Both the position numbers and the translations under genes were made by a program. From Rebecca billardiae RCC1528 (Eukaryota > Haptophyta), in the NCBI GenBank assembly GCA_965240325.2, contig OZ251223.1, positions 2,418,001 through 2,482,000 on the forward strand: a DNA stretch of 64,000 bases, in the 5' to 3' direction. The notes beneath the pieces were generated by a model that had not been told where the DNA came from, made no database searches, and worked only from the letters and a program-made list of their open reading frames with translations. The number at the start of each line of letters is the position of its first letter. Position 1 is the first letter of the stretch. Below are positions 55,861-64,000 of this stretch, piece after piece.

Positions 55861-56721
55861 ATGCCGCGTGGAAGAGGCCTTGCGGTGGACGTGTCCAGTC
55901 CGACACGCGCGGTCACGGCGTCCGCGGCGCCATCAGACAGCTCTCTGCCACTGGGCATCGTGGAGGATGGAGATGCGCCCAAGCAAGCTGGTCACGTGCG
56001 CTTCGTTTGCATCAGCGACACGCACGGGATGCATGGCAAAGTGCGCGTGCCCGCTGGCGACGTGCTTGTCCACTGTGGCGACTTCACGTCGACGGGGGAG
56101 CAGGGCCAGGTGGCCTCGCTCGAGGCGTGGCTCTCGAGCCTCCCGCACGAACACAAGGTCGTGATTGCCGGCAACCACGACGTCACGTTCCATCCAGAGC
56201 ACTACCAGGCCAACCACCAGCGCTACCATCGCCATCCGTACGACTGCGAGCAGGTGCGGCGTATCCTGACCGAGAGTGCCAGCGTCACGTACCTCGAGGA
56301 CTCGGCCGTGACGATCCACGGCCTCCGTGTGTACGGGTCTCCATGGCAACCCGAATTCTGCAACTGGGCCTTCAGCCTGAAACGCGGAGCTGAGTGCCAA
56401 GCGGTGTGGGCGGGAATCCCAGACGACACCGACATCCTCCTCACGCACGGCCCGCCGGCCGGGCACGGCGACACTTGCTGGGGTGGCGGTGCTCAGGTGG
56501 GCTGCGAGCACCTCATGCACCGGGTGCGACGTGTACGCCCCCGCTACCACATCTTTGGCCACGTGCACGAAGGCTACGGTGTGACACACGACGGCGCCAC
56601 CACATTCGTCAATGCGAGCACTTGCAACCTTCGGTACCAGCCAAATAACCCGCCAATCGTCTTCGACGTGCCGGTCCCATCGACGTTTGCCGGCGAGCTC
56701 ACAGCTGATGACGCGCCGTAG
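55861..56721 (+). CDS. MPPED1/2-type metallophosphoesterase
   Basis: 286 residues from the ATG at 55861, intronless. All calcineurin-like phosphoesterase motifs occur: VRFVCISDTHG (D-x-H), VLVHCGDFTSTG (G-D), KVVIAGNHDVTF (G-N-H-D), ILLTHGPPAGHGD, and HIFGHVHEGYGV (G-H-x-H). Between and after them the text follows MPPED proteins closely: LEDSAVTIHGLRVYGSPWQP, NASTCNLRYQPNNPPIVFDV. The mammalian MPPED2 family member has Gly in place of the first His of G-H-x-H and is weakly active; here the His is present, so an active enzyme is expected. Natural substrates of the family are not settled (phosphodiesters in vitro). The first 45 residues may be a targeting segment but are not clearly one. Confidence 0.9.
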   Translation: MPRGRGLAVDVSSPTRAVTASAAPSDSSLPLGIVEDGDAPKQAGHVRFVCISDTHGMHGKVRVPAGDVLVHCGDFTSTGEQGQVASLEAWLSSLPHEHKVVIAGNHDVTFHPEHYQANHQRYHRHPYDCEQVRRILTESASVTYLEDSAVTIHGLRVYGSPWQPEFCNWAFSLKRGAECQAVWAGIPDDTDILLTHGPPAGHGDTCWGGGAQVGCEHLMHRVRRVRPRYHIFGHVHEGYGVTHDGATTFVNASTCNLRYQPNNPPIVFDVPVPSTFAGELTADDAP

Positions 56722-57471
56722 TAGCCGATGATATGATGAGTCTCAGAGTAGGCTACTGACATTCGGATCGATTATATTATTAGCTGACTAACTACTGCGC
56801 TAGCAGACTCTACTAAATAACTAATATTAATATAAGCGGCTACCTGAGCCGGGAATCCGCGTGAATTCCCGGCATGATAAGTCCGTAATGACGCTCGGGT
56901 CAGTCACTCTCGTGATCACGGTCTGAGCTCGTCGCCAGTCCGGCCGTCGCAGCAGTTATTAGTCGTCACAGAGTCAGGTAGCTACCGGCCTACCGCCTGA
57001 TCACCGCGCCCGGGTAAGCCTGGCGACCGCCACAGGCCGGTATAAGCTAGCTGGCTAGCATAAGTAGCAGCACTGTTTAGTGACTATGTAAGAACTGTAG
57101 CCCGGCGGAGCCCGCCTTCGTCCGCCTTATTCGACTAACGCTAATAACGTATATGCGCCGTCAAGTTTGATTCAGTCTGACGTAGTATTTTCAGATGCAT
57201 GTGGTCCGACGGTCTCTGCAGTTTGTAGCTACTACGACTAGCAGCTAGGTCAATAGTACGGAGAGTACCGCTTGTACTGTTAGATGCCGTTATGACATGC
57301 AGTGATGACCCGTCCGGGTAATCGCCGCGGCCCGCCGATCGGGGCTGCTCGATCGAGTGCCTGGCGGCCATCAGCAACGGGTCACATATCGCGCGCGTGT
57401 CATCCGGATGTGTGCTCAGACTGCTCTGCGCGGGAGGCATCAAATGCCGACGGGCCGTCGGACCGACCGAC
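56722..57471. other. Convergent spacer, 750 bp
   Basis: 3' flanks of the MPPED-like (plus) and MDR (minus) genes. AT-rich near 56760-56840, GC-richer later. No gene, tRNA or repeat recognised. Confidence 0.5.
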
Positions 57472-58473
57472 TTAGACGATGTTGATGACACTCTTGCCCC
57501 GCGCTCCACCGGTGTCGAGCATCTGGAAGGCAGCCTGGCTTTGCTCCAGCTTGAAGCGCTGGTCGATCGTCGGCTTGAGGACGGCTCGGTCGGCCAGCTC
57601 CGCGAGGTGCTCAAGGTCGGCGCGGTTGATGCTGACTACGAACGGCTTCGAGCTCTGCCCCTTGCCCAGCACCCAGCTTGCCTGCAGCATCGACGTCATC
57701 ACAAAGTTGCCTCCGATCGGTACGTACGTGCCGGTGGGTGCGAGGGCGGGTTGCAGCTCCTTGATCGGCCTGTGCGCGGCCGTGTCGATGATGACGTCGT
57801 AGTGCGCCCCCGTTGTCACGAAGTCTGTGACCTTGTAGTCGATCACTGCATCCGCACCGAGCGCCTTCACCATGGGAACAGACTTGGTGGAGCACACGGC
57901 GGTGACGTGCGCGCCATAGTGCTTGGCCAGCTGGACTGCGTAGTGGCCAATGCCCCCGGCCGCGCCGTTGACGAGGACCTTGTGCCCGGAGCGGACAGCG
58001 CCGTGATCACGCACCGCCTGCAGCGCGGTCATGCCCGCGGCGGGGAGCGCTGCAGCCTCCTCGAAAGAGAGCTTCGTCGGCTTTGTGGTCAGCGTGTCCT
58101 CCTTCACGCACACAAACTCAGCGAAAGCACCGAAGCCGACGTCCGAGATGTCGCCAAACACCTCGTCACCAGCCTTGAGCCGACGTACGTCCGGGCCGAC
58201 CTGCTGCACTACCCCCGCGACATCCGCACCGGGGACAGGATACTTTGGCTTGGTGAGGCCAAATCCGAGCCGGATGACCGCGGGCTCACCCTTCATGAGG
58301 TGCCAGTCACCGCGATTGAGCGAGGCAGCGTGCACCTTGACGAGCACCTGGTCCGCCTTTGGGATGGGCTTGAGCACCTTCTCCACCTGCACGACGCTCG
58401 GCGGTCCGTAACGGCGAAAGGTTGCCGCCCTCATCTCGGTGTTCGAGTCGTTCGTGGCAGTCGGCGTCGGCAT
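57472..58473 (-). CDS. MDR-family NAD(P)H-dependent oxidoreductase (quinone/enone reductase-like)
   Basis: 333 residues from the ATG at 58471-58473. Medium-chain dehydrogenase/reductase layout: MRAATFRRYGPPSVVQVEKV, LVKVHAASLNRGDWHLMKGE, PGADVAGVVQQVG, LKAGDEVFGD, FAEFVCVKEDTL, FEEAAALPAAGMTALQAV, the dinucleotide loop VLVNGAAGGIGHYAVQLAK, LGADAVIDYK and YDVIIDTA. There are no structural or catalytic zinc Cys clusters, placing it in the zinc-free quinone-oxidoreductase group related to chloroplast-envelope QOR homologues and Zeta-crystallin. It reduces quinones or reactive enones with NADPH; the exact substrate is open. No clear targeting peptide. Confidence 0.85.
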   Translation of the reverse strand: MPTPTATNDSNTEMRAATFRRYGPPSVVQVEKVLKPIPKADQVLVKVHAASLNRGDWHLMKGEPAVIRLGFGLTKPKYPVPGADVAGVVQQVGPDVRRLKAGDEVFGDISDVGFGAFAEFVCVKEDTLTTKPTKLSFEEAAALPAAGMTALQAVRDHGAVRSGHKVLVNGAAGGIGHYAVQLAKHYGAHVTAVCSTKSVPMVKALGADAVIDYKVTDFVTTGAHYDVIIDTAAHRPIKELQPALAPTGTYVPIGGNFVMTSMLQASWVLGKGQSSKPFVVSINRADLEHLAELADRAVLKPTIDQRFKLEQSQAAFQMLDTGGARGKSVINIV

Positions 58474-58830
58474 GCGGTCGCGGCGTGGACGTCCCCGGGA
58501 CCAAGCCGCTACTCTACCGTTGGCTTCAGGCGTAGTAAGTAAGCGGATTCCTCCGGAAGTTTCGCCTAATTTTATAGTAGAAACTTTATTTCGGCAACTG
58601 AAAACGATATATATTTTGGGCGCAACTTTCAGTTGCGCCCAATGCACAAAGACACCGCCACAAAACAGACCGGCGCAGGCAGGCGAGGGGCGCGTTGCCG
58701 CACAGTATGTATTCTTCATATCACCACAGACCCTAGCTTGCCAGTGCGGCCGGGCGGCCGGCCCAACCTTCAACCTGAAACGACCGTATCTTTGCACAGC
58801 TCCCGCCGCTCGCCATCGGAGGCGTCGAGA
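58474..58830. other. Spacer between MDR start and NOV-like stop
   Basis: The promoter of the MDR gene and 3' flank of the NOV-like gene, both minus strand. It carries the stem-loop at 58616-58642. Confidence 0.5.
58616..58642. repeat. Inverted repeat, 12-bp arms with 3-base loop
   Basis: TTGGGCGCAACT, TTC, AGTTGCGCCCAA: a perfect stem-loop about 190 bases past the stop of the NOV-like gene and 140 upstream of the MDR ATG. Could act in 3' end formation or as a protein-binding site. Confidence 0.85.
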
Positions 58831-60738
58831 TCAGATCGCAAGACACAGCGCCACTTGCCCGGTGTCCAGCATCCTCGCTGGGTCGACGAGGTGCTCGACG
58901 ACCACTGCGGACGGCTCCGCTGCGGAGTAGACTCTGTAGATGTGATACGCGTCGCCCATCTTGCACGCGAGCTCCCACTCGCGGCGCGTGAGGTGGAAGA
59001 CGTTGCTCCGCGCGTGCCGTGTCGACTTGACCTCGACGTACGTGATCTTGCCCCCTCCCTCGATGAGCTCGAGGTCATACCCGAGTCCGGACTCCTCCCG
59101 CTCGTTCACCCAGTTCACGGTGGCACCCGGGCGCGTGAGCAGCAACAGCTGGTAGACGAGCGCCTCGCCCCAGCGCCCGACGGCGCGCAGCTGCTGCTCG
59201 CGCGCCGCACCGCCCGGCGCGGGCGGCGGGGCCAGCGGCAGGCATGCCTGCACGTCGGCGCACGGCACGCGCACTGGGCCTCCGCCGAGTGGGCGGGTCA
59301 CCGACACGCACGCGGACTCCAGGGCGCCGAGCAAGGAGGCGTCGGGGCCAAGCGCCGCGCGTCGGCTGCAAGTGCGCGGGCCCGGCGGCGTGTCGTCGCG
59401 TGGGCGCTTGCACGCACGGTCGTCATCGTCGCAGACTGCTCGGGCCTCGCCGTCGCGCTCCGCGCGCACGCCGTGTGCGCCGGGGCTCCCCGCCGGGGCC
59501 TGCCCACCGCCGGTGGCAGGCTTGCAAGGTCGGCTCTGCAGCGCATACGCCACGGCGACGTCGAGCAGTGCGCTCCCCTCCGCGTCGGACAGCGGCTGGG
59601 CAGGCGGCGGCGCGTCGCCAGCATCCGGAGCAGGATCTGCCGAGGGCATGGCCACTCGCAGTGCGGAGCGCGCCACGGCGCGCGCAGCCGCCGAGGGCCG
59701 CACATGGCCCGCCTCCTCGAGTGCGCGCGCGCAGCACTGGGCATAGTGGGCGATCATCGAGCGCGCGCACGGGCTCGACGCGGGCGCTGCGGCCGGCGTG
59801 TCGACGTCGGCGGTCATCTCGAGCGCCTGCTCTGCTGCGTCCGCGTCCTCCTCCTCGCCGACCTCCTCCTCGTCTTCCCCTCCATCCGCCTCTGCCGACG
59901 CGTCGCGCGAGCTGCGCCGTTGCCGGCCGCGGCGCGAGGGCCGGCGCGGCTGCTGCCGAGCGTGATGCTCGGCGTGGGTGAGGGCCGTGTTGAATGCCGC
60001 TGCGAGCAGCTGCTGCTCGCGACGCCACGCGTGGCTCGCCATGAGCAGCAACGGCCGCACCTCGCCCACAATCACGCCAAGCTCGCGCACGGCCGACACG
60101 CCGTGCCGTGCGCACAGGTGCGAGCAGAAGCCTTCCCGCTCGCGCGCGCCTGCGCGTGTCGAGCGCGCATACTCGCGGAGCTCGGCCAGCACCGCGGCTG
60201 CCGAGAGCGATGCGGCGGGTGGGCGCGTTGAATTGAGCTGCCACTTCAGCCGGACGAGCGGATGAGCGCACAGAGGGCCCAGCCCAAAGGCATCGAACGT
60301 GGGAGGGCCGGTGCACGCGCCGAGGGCATCCTGCTGGTCGTTTTCCAGGTCGATCTCAGCGGGATCACGGCGGTCGTCGCGTGGCGGCTGTCCGCACGCC
60401 CCCTCGTGCAGCGGCGACAGACCGAACGAGGCGAGCACGACGGGCAGCTCGTCCTCGAGGTCGCGCAGAGCCGCGATCGGCCGCGAGTCGACAAACGCCA
60501 GCACAAACCCGTCGACACAGCGCTGCATGTGCGCGAGCTGCACGAGGGCAGGCACGCTGTGCAGGTCGACATGATGCGCAAGCGGCCCTAACACGTGCAT
60601 CACCTCGCTCAGCACGGCCGCATGCGTCACGTAGTTGCCGGAGCCGGCGATGCGCAGCGCCCCGCGCAGCGCGAGCGCATTGGCGTCAGCCATGCTGGTC
60701 CGGGCGAGCAGCCAAGCGCGAACACCGGAGTTCTTCAT
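58831..60738 (-). CDS. NO VEIN C-terminal (DUF3883)-domain nuclease-like protein
   Basis: 635 residues from the ATG at 60736-60738 (MKNSGVRAWLLART). The C-terminal 100 residues form a DUF3883/NOV_C domain: GRWGEALVYQLLL, NEREESGLGYDLELIEGGG, ITYVEVKSTRHARSNVFHLT and AYHIYRVY. The G-Y-D...E-V-K pattern is the catalytic core of PD-(D/E)xK nuclease folds; Asp, Glu and Lys are all present. The N-terminal 300 residues are helical with single-Cys segments and no recognised family; residues 310-360 are basic/acidic low complexity (RRGRQRRSSRD, EDEEEVGEEED). In plants NO VEIN is a nuclear protein; in bacteria the domain occurs in restriction and defence loci. Divergent from the SLATT-repeat gene, 111 bp between starts. 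Confidence 0.7.
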   Translation of the reverse strand: MKNSGVRAWLLARTSMADANALALRGALRIAGSGNYVTHAAVLSEVMHVLGPLAHHVDLHSVPALVQLAHMQRCVDGFVLAFVDSRPIAALRDLEDELPVVLASFGLSPLHEGACGQPPRDDRRDPAEIDLENDQQDALGACTGPPTFDAFGLGPLCAHPLVRLKWQLNSTRPPAASLSAAAVLAELREYARSTRAGAREREGFCSHLCARHGVSAVRELGVIVGEVRPLLLMASHAWRREQQLLAAAFNTALTHAEHHARQQPRRPSRRGRQRRSSRDASAEADGGEDEEEVGEEEDADAAEQALEMTADVDTPAAAPASSPCARSMIAHYAQCCARALEEAGHVRPSAAARAVARSALRVAMPSADPAPDAGDAPPPAQPLSDAEGSALLDVAVAYALQSRPCKPATGGGQAPAGSPGAHGVRAERDGEARAVCDDDDRACKRPRDDTPPGPRTCSRRAALGPDASLLGALESACVSVTRPLGGGPVRVPCADVQACLPLAPPPAPGGAAREQQLRAVGRWGEALVYQLLLLTRPGATVNWVNEREESGLGYDLELIEGGGKITYVEVKSTRHARSNVFHLTRREWELACKMGDAYHIYRVYSAAEPSAVVVEHLVDPARMLDTGQVALCLAI

Positions 60739-60849
60739 GGAACCGCGCGCGGTCTCGTCTTTCACTGTTCGCTCCGCCCGGGCCGGTGGCGGCGCTTGAC
60801 TTTGTGCCCCGTCTCGTGGAGTCGGTGCATTGGGGGCGAAAGGGGAGCG
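60739..60849. promoter_or_regulatory. Divergent promoter, NOV-like / SLATT-repeat genes
   Basis: 111 bp between ATGs at 60738 and 60850. No TATA box. A shared promoter implies the two genes may be co-expressed. Confidence 0.45.
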
Positions 60850-63800
60850 ATGGCGTCGAGGCTGCTTCCGCGCGGTCTGCCGATGAGCGACGACCCGACG
60901 CGGCGGCTCGGGAACGACCCGCTCGCCGATCTGCCCGTGGTCGAGCCGCCGAGCGCGCACACGCTCGGCGAGGTGGTCGCGAACGTTTCGGACAAGTTTG
61001 GCGCGGCGCTCGAGTCCGCGCCCGCGCTGCCTCGGCCGCTCCCGCGTGGGTACCACTACATCTCTGCGGGCGCGCTGCGCGACGAGCTCGAGGACATCGC
61101 GCCGCTCGTGCCCGTGACGCCGGCGCTCAGCACGACCGTGCGTGAGTTCCAGCTGCTCAAGCTGTTCTACTGCAAGGCGCGCGAGTTTGCGCACGCGCAC
61201 ACGCGCTCGATGACGCGCAACTTTTTGTGGGCGAAGCTGATTGGGATCCTCACCTTCCTCCTCGCCGCGATCGTCGCGCTCGTCTCCACCAGCGAGGAAG
61301 ATTCGGACGAGCCGGCCGACGCTGGCGACGGCGAGTCCTCGTCGCTCACTGCGCTCGGCATCTTTGCGGGCGTGGTCGCGACGCTGGTCTCGGCGATGAC
61401 GTCGTGGATGGCGTTCGCAGGGTACGCCACGCGGACCAGCGGCCACCAGGCCGCGGCGGACGCCTTCGACGAGGTCGCGGAGGACGTGCTCTCGATGGCC
61501 GCCGCGATCGACGCGGAGAAGGCGCGCGCGCTGCACGGCGCGTGCAGCCACCTGCACACCGACTGGCTCACCGTGATCTCGCGCGACCTGCCCGAGCTCG
61601 TGCGCAAGGCGCTCAAGTCGATCATGTCGTGCGCGTGCTGCCTCTCGGCCGAGAAGGCGCTCGAGCGCCAGCGCGAGCAGAAGCAAGCGCGCACCTCTGC
61701 GCTCGCGGAGCGCGCGCGCCGCCGCGCCAGCCTGACGGGCTCGATGATCTCGGGCGCGGACGGGCCCAACCTGACGTTGCAGACGCTGCACCGCCGCGCG
61801 GTCGAGCTGCAGATCGCGCACGCGACGCGCGGGTACCTGAACCGCTCGCGCGACGACACGCTCGCCTTCTGGATGCTCGTCCTCTCCACCATCACCGGCC
61901 TCCTCCTCTTCCAGGGAGGCTCGGGCTTTGGCCGCTGGCTGGCAAACCTGCTCGCGACGATCGCCACCGGGCTGGCCGCGTTCGCGCGCTTCATGGCGTT
62001 CGACAGCAAGGCGACGGCGCACCGGCGCACGTCGCGCCGGTACGCCGCGATCGCGCGCGACTCGCGCGTCGTGCTGGTCACCGGCACCAGGCGGCAGCAG
62101 CGCGTCGCGGCGCAGGGGCTCGGCAGCAAGATGGCGGACGCCGAGGACGAGGCGCCGCGGCTGCCGCCCGCGCCCGTGCTGTGGCTGCTGCGCGACGAGA
62201 AGGGGCGGCTGCTGCTGCCGATCCTGACGGGCGGCAGCGGCGTGGTGGGCGAGGACGACGGCGCGCCCGGCGCGTGCTTCGGCCTCGCCCCGCCCCTCCC
62301 CACCTTCCGCGGGGACGAGCACGGCAGCCAGCCCTCCGCCTCCTCCCTCTCCTCCCTCGCCTCCCTCGCCTCCGTGCTGCTCGGCCGGCTCCGCCGCGGC
62401 GACAAGGGCGACAAGGGCGACAAGGGCAAGGATGCGGAGCAGGGCAAGGGGCAGAACGGCGTGGAGGAGCACGGCCCCAAGGAGGAGGAGGCGCACAAGA
62501 ACGAGGAGGAGAAGCACAAAAAGCACAAGAAGCACGACCACGCCGACCACGCCGACCACGAGCTCGGCGAGGGCGAGGACGGCGAGGTGGCGGCCGCCCA
62601 GCAGAGCGGCGAGTCGCGCGGCGGCGGCGCGCTCAGGAGGCTGCGCCAGAGGCGCGCCGAGGATCGCGAGCGGAAGGCGGAGGAGCGCGAGCCGACGCGG
62701 CCCTCCGAGTTCGACGACGAGGCGCTCGCGCGGCTGCGCAAGCTCCACCTGCGCGCGCAGCTCGCCGCGCTCGGCGTGCGGTACGCTGCCGCGTACGAGG
62801 CGATGCCGCCTGTGCCGCGCCGCGTGCGCGCCAAGCACGCACACATCAAGCTGCGGGCGCTCGCGCGCGACGCGAAGCGCGTGGCGCCGCTCGGCGAGGC
62901 GGTGGTGTATACGAGCTCGCGCTCGAAGCGGCGGGTGGAGCTGCTCGTCGGCTGGTGGAAGCGCGCGACCGACCTCGCCGAGGCGCACGCCGAGCTCGCC
63001 GAGGAGAACCGCGTGCGTCTCTCGCGCGTGCAGATGCTCGGCCTCGCGATCGCGACGTGTGTCGCCACGCTGCTCATCCTGGACAACCACTCGGCGGAGA
63101 TCGCCGCCGGCGTGGGCGGCGTGGGCGACGCGGCGAACAGCACGGCGGCCGGGCTCGCCGACGGCGCGGCCGTCGGCCGCGAGGGAGCCGCGCGCGAGGG
63201 CCGGCGCCTCCTCGCCGAGGCCGCCACCGTGTGCGCGGCGCGTGCGCTCGTGCCCCTCGCGGCGCGGGCGGTGGCGGGCGTGGCGGGCGCCGCGGCGGGC
63301 GCGCTGAGCGGGCAGGGCGCGGAGGGCGCGGAGGGCTGGCGCCGCCGTCTCGCCGAGCTCGCCGACGAGCCCTCGGCACCCTCCGCGCGCGCGTCCAACG
63401 AGACGCTGCCCCCCGCCGACGCCGACGCCCCCGAGCCGCACAAGCACCACCACCAGCGCGCGGACGTGGTCCACAGCGGGCTGGTCGTCGGGCTGACCGG
63501 CTTTGGCACCGCCATCGTCGCCGCGCTCGTCACCTTCGGCAAGCTCGCGGGGTACGAGGCGAAGGCGAACGAGCACTTGGTCGCCTCGCGCGACTTTGCG
63601 TCCGTCAGCGCGGAGATCGAGGAGCTGCTCGTCGCGCTGCACGCCGAGGCGACCAACCTCGACCCCGACGCCGACCCGACCGACGTGGACGAGTCGGGCT
63701 CGGACGCGGAGGCGCTTTTCCGAGCGCTTGATTATGTCGACGGCACGCCCGACCCCGATGAGGAGCGCGACCTGAGCTCGGCAGGGCCGGCGGCGCGCGT

Positions 63801-64000
63801 GTCGAAGCGGGGCGGCGTCGCCGGGCTCGCGGAGGACCTCAGCCTCGCGCTCAGCCAGGACTCGCAGGCGTTTGTCGTGGCGGTGGACGTGCAGCCCCTC
63901 CCGCCGCAGATGGCGCTCGACCGACAGATCAAGATGCAGGCGCGCGCGCACCGCGCGCGCGCGTACGCGCCGCACCGGCCTGACGCCCACAAGCGCGCCG
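60850..64000 (+). CDS. Membrane protein with three tandem SLATT-like two-TM modules, 3' end beyond window
   Basis: The frame opens at the ATG at 60850 and stays open for 1050 codons to the right edge, so the C terminus is missing. Three modules share the layout 'polar helix - TM - short loop - TM - F/Y...KA..H..a...y..i...l'. Module 1, TMs at 124-146 and 166-192, followed by GYATRTSGHQAAADAFDEVA. Module 2, TMs at 336-357 and 362-384: FWMLVLSTITGLLLFQGG, LLATIATGLAAFARFMAF, then DSKATAHRRTSRRYAAIARD. Module 3, TMs at 722-748 and 873-900, then YEAKANEHLVASRDFASVSA. This is the pattern of SLATT domains, two-helix membrane proteins of prokaryotic conflict systems predicted to form pores. A Lys/His/Glu-rich linker (about 517-580) joins modules 2 and 3. 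No enzyme domain is seen in the visible part. Confidence 0.65.
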   Translation, partial: MASRLLPRGLPMSDDPTRRLGNDPLADLPVVEPPSAHTLGEVVANVSDKFGAALESAPALPRPLPRGYHYISAGALRDELEDIAPLVPVTPALSTTVREFQLLKLFYCKAREFAHAHTRSMTRNFLWAKLIGILTFLLAAIVALVSTSEEDSDEPADAGDGESSSLTALGIFAGVVATLVSAMTSWMAFAGYATRTSGHQAAADAFDEVAEDVLSMAAAIDAEKARALHGACSHLHTDWLTVISRDLPELVRKALKSIMSCACCLSAEKALERQREQKQARTSALAERARRRASLTGSMISGADGPNLTLQTLHRRAVELQIAHATRGYLNRSRDDTLAFWMLVLSTITGLLLFQGGSGFGRWLANLLATIATGLAAFARFMAFDSKATAHRRTSRRYAAIARDSRVVLVTGTRRQQRVAAQGLGSKMADAEDEAPRLPPAPVLWLLRDEKGRLLLPILTGGSGVVGEDDGAPGACFGLAPPLPTFRGDEHGSQPSASSLSSLASLASVLLGRLRRGDKGDKGDKGKDAEQGKGQNGVEEHGPKEEEAHKNEEEKHKKHKKHDHADHADHELGEGEDGEVAAAQQSGESRGGGALRRLRQRRAEDRERKAEEREPTRPSEFDDEALARLRKLHLRAQLAALGVRYAAAYEAMPPVPRRVRAKHAHIKLRALARDAKRVAPLGEAVVYTSSRSKRRVELLVGWWKRATDLAEAHAELAEENRVRLSRVQMLGLAIATCVATLLILDNHSAEIAAGVGGVGDAANSTAAGLADGAAVGREGAAREGRRLLAEAATVCAARALVPLAARAVAGVAGAAAGALSGQGAEGAEGWRRRLAELADEPSAPSARASNETLPPADADAPEPHKHHHQRADVVHSGLVVGLTGFGTAIVAALVTFGKLAGYEAKANEHLVASRDFASVSAEIEELLVALHAEATNLDPDADPTDVDESGSDAEALFRALDYVDGTPDPDEERDLSSAGPAARVSKRGGVAGLAEDLSLALSQDSQAFVVAVDVQPLPPQMALDRQIKMQARAHRARAYAPHRPDAHKRA

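Noticed and set aside
58831-63990. A single 1719-codon minus-strand open frame
   Set aside because: Only its last ~635 codons (58831-60738) look like a protein. The rest is antisense to the SLATT-repeat gene and reads as Arg/Ala/Val-rich text, an effect of high GC.

Overview
The window is nuclear DNA of a unicellular eukaryote, most likely a microalga with a complex (red-lineage) plastid such as a haptophyte. Coding regions are very GC-rich with G/C at most third positions, while short spacers are AT-rich and carry (AT)n and (TG)n microsatellites. Genes are intronless or have a few short introns (87-146 bp), usually with a GTGCG donor and a CAG acceptor. A PsbP-like protein with a signal-peptide plus twin-arginine leader points to a plastid behind several membranes. 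The haptophyte assignment is inference; a pelagophyte or another GC-rich alga is not excluded.

Layout. 1-17 kb: host genes for a secreted unknown protein (cut by the left edge), a one-repeat INT_rpt-type membrane protein, a TAF1C/Rrn6-like protein, a secreted NYN-type nuclease candidate, a maspardin-like alpha/beta hydrolase with Asp at the nucleophile position, a protein with four NTF2-like units, a Zn2Cys6 factor, a ZC2HC1-type zinc-finger protein and a 7TM protein with a C-terminal TIR-like domain. 17.4-26.3 kb: a mobile-element block, namely a frameshifted 5'-truncated LINE remnant (RNase H plus zinc finger) and an intact-looking 5.7-kb retrotransposon with identical 464-bp direct repeats whose gag and pol share one frame broken by a single TAG. 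26.9-33.9 kb: an unconventional myosin and a four-exon two-GAF protein. 34.0-39.8 kb: a tyrosine-recombinase (PAT/Ngaro/DIRS-type) retroelement with split direct repeats; its internal A2/B1 junction equals the junction expected if its two ends were joined in a circle.

39.8-64 kb: secreted sulfatase, EF-hand-like protein (plus a decayed copy of its 5' end), ankyrin-SET methyltransferase with a duplicated 3' end, CDC73/parafibromin, Golgi-type PAPS transporter, a conserved-looking secreted protein, Nudix hydrolase, PsbP-like lumen protein, MPPED-type metallophosphoesterase, MDR oxidoreductase, a NO VEIN C-terminal (DUF3883) nuclease-like protein, and a very long membrane protein with three SLATT-like two-helix modules running off the right edge.

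Organisation. At least six gene pairs are head-to-head with 62-187 bp between start codons, implying compact bidirectional promoters. Functional links are loose: SET and CDC73 are both chromatin/transcription genes on one divergent promoter; the sulfatase and the PAPS transporter both belong to sulfate-ester metabolism; the DUF3883 and tandem-SLATT genes form a divergent pair whose domains both occur in prokaryotic conflict systems, the most interesting candidate system here. Starts, introns and families were worked out by reading the sequence; no similarity searches were run.
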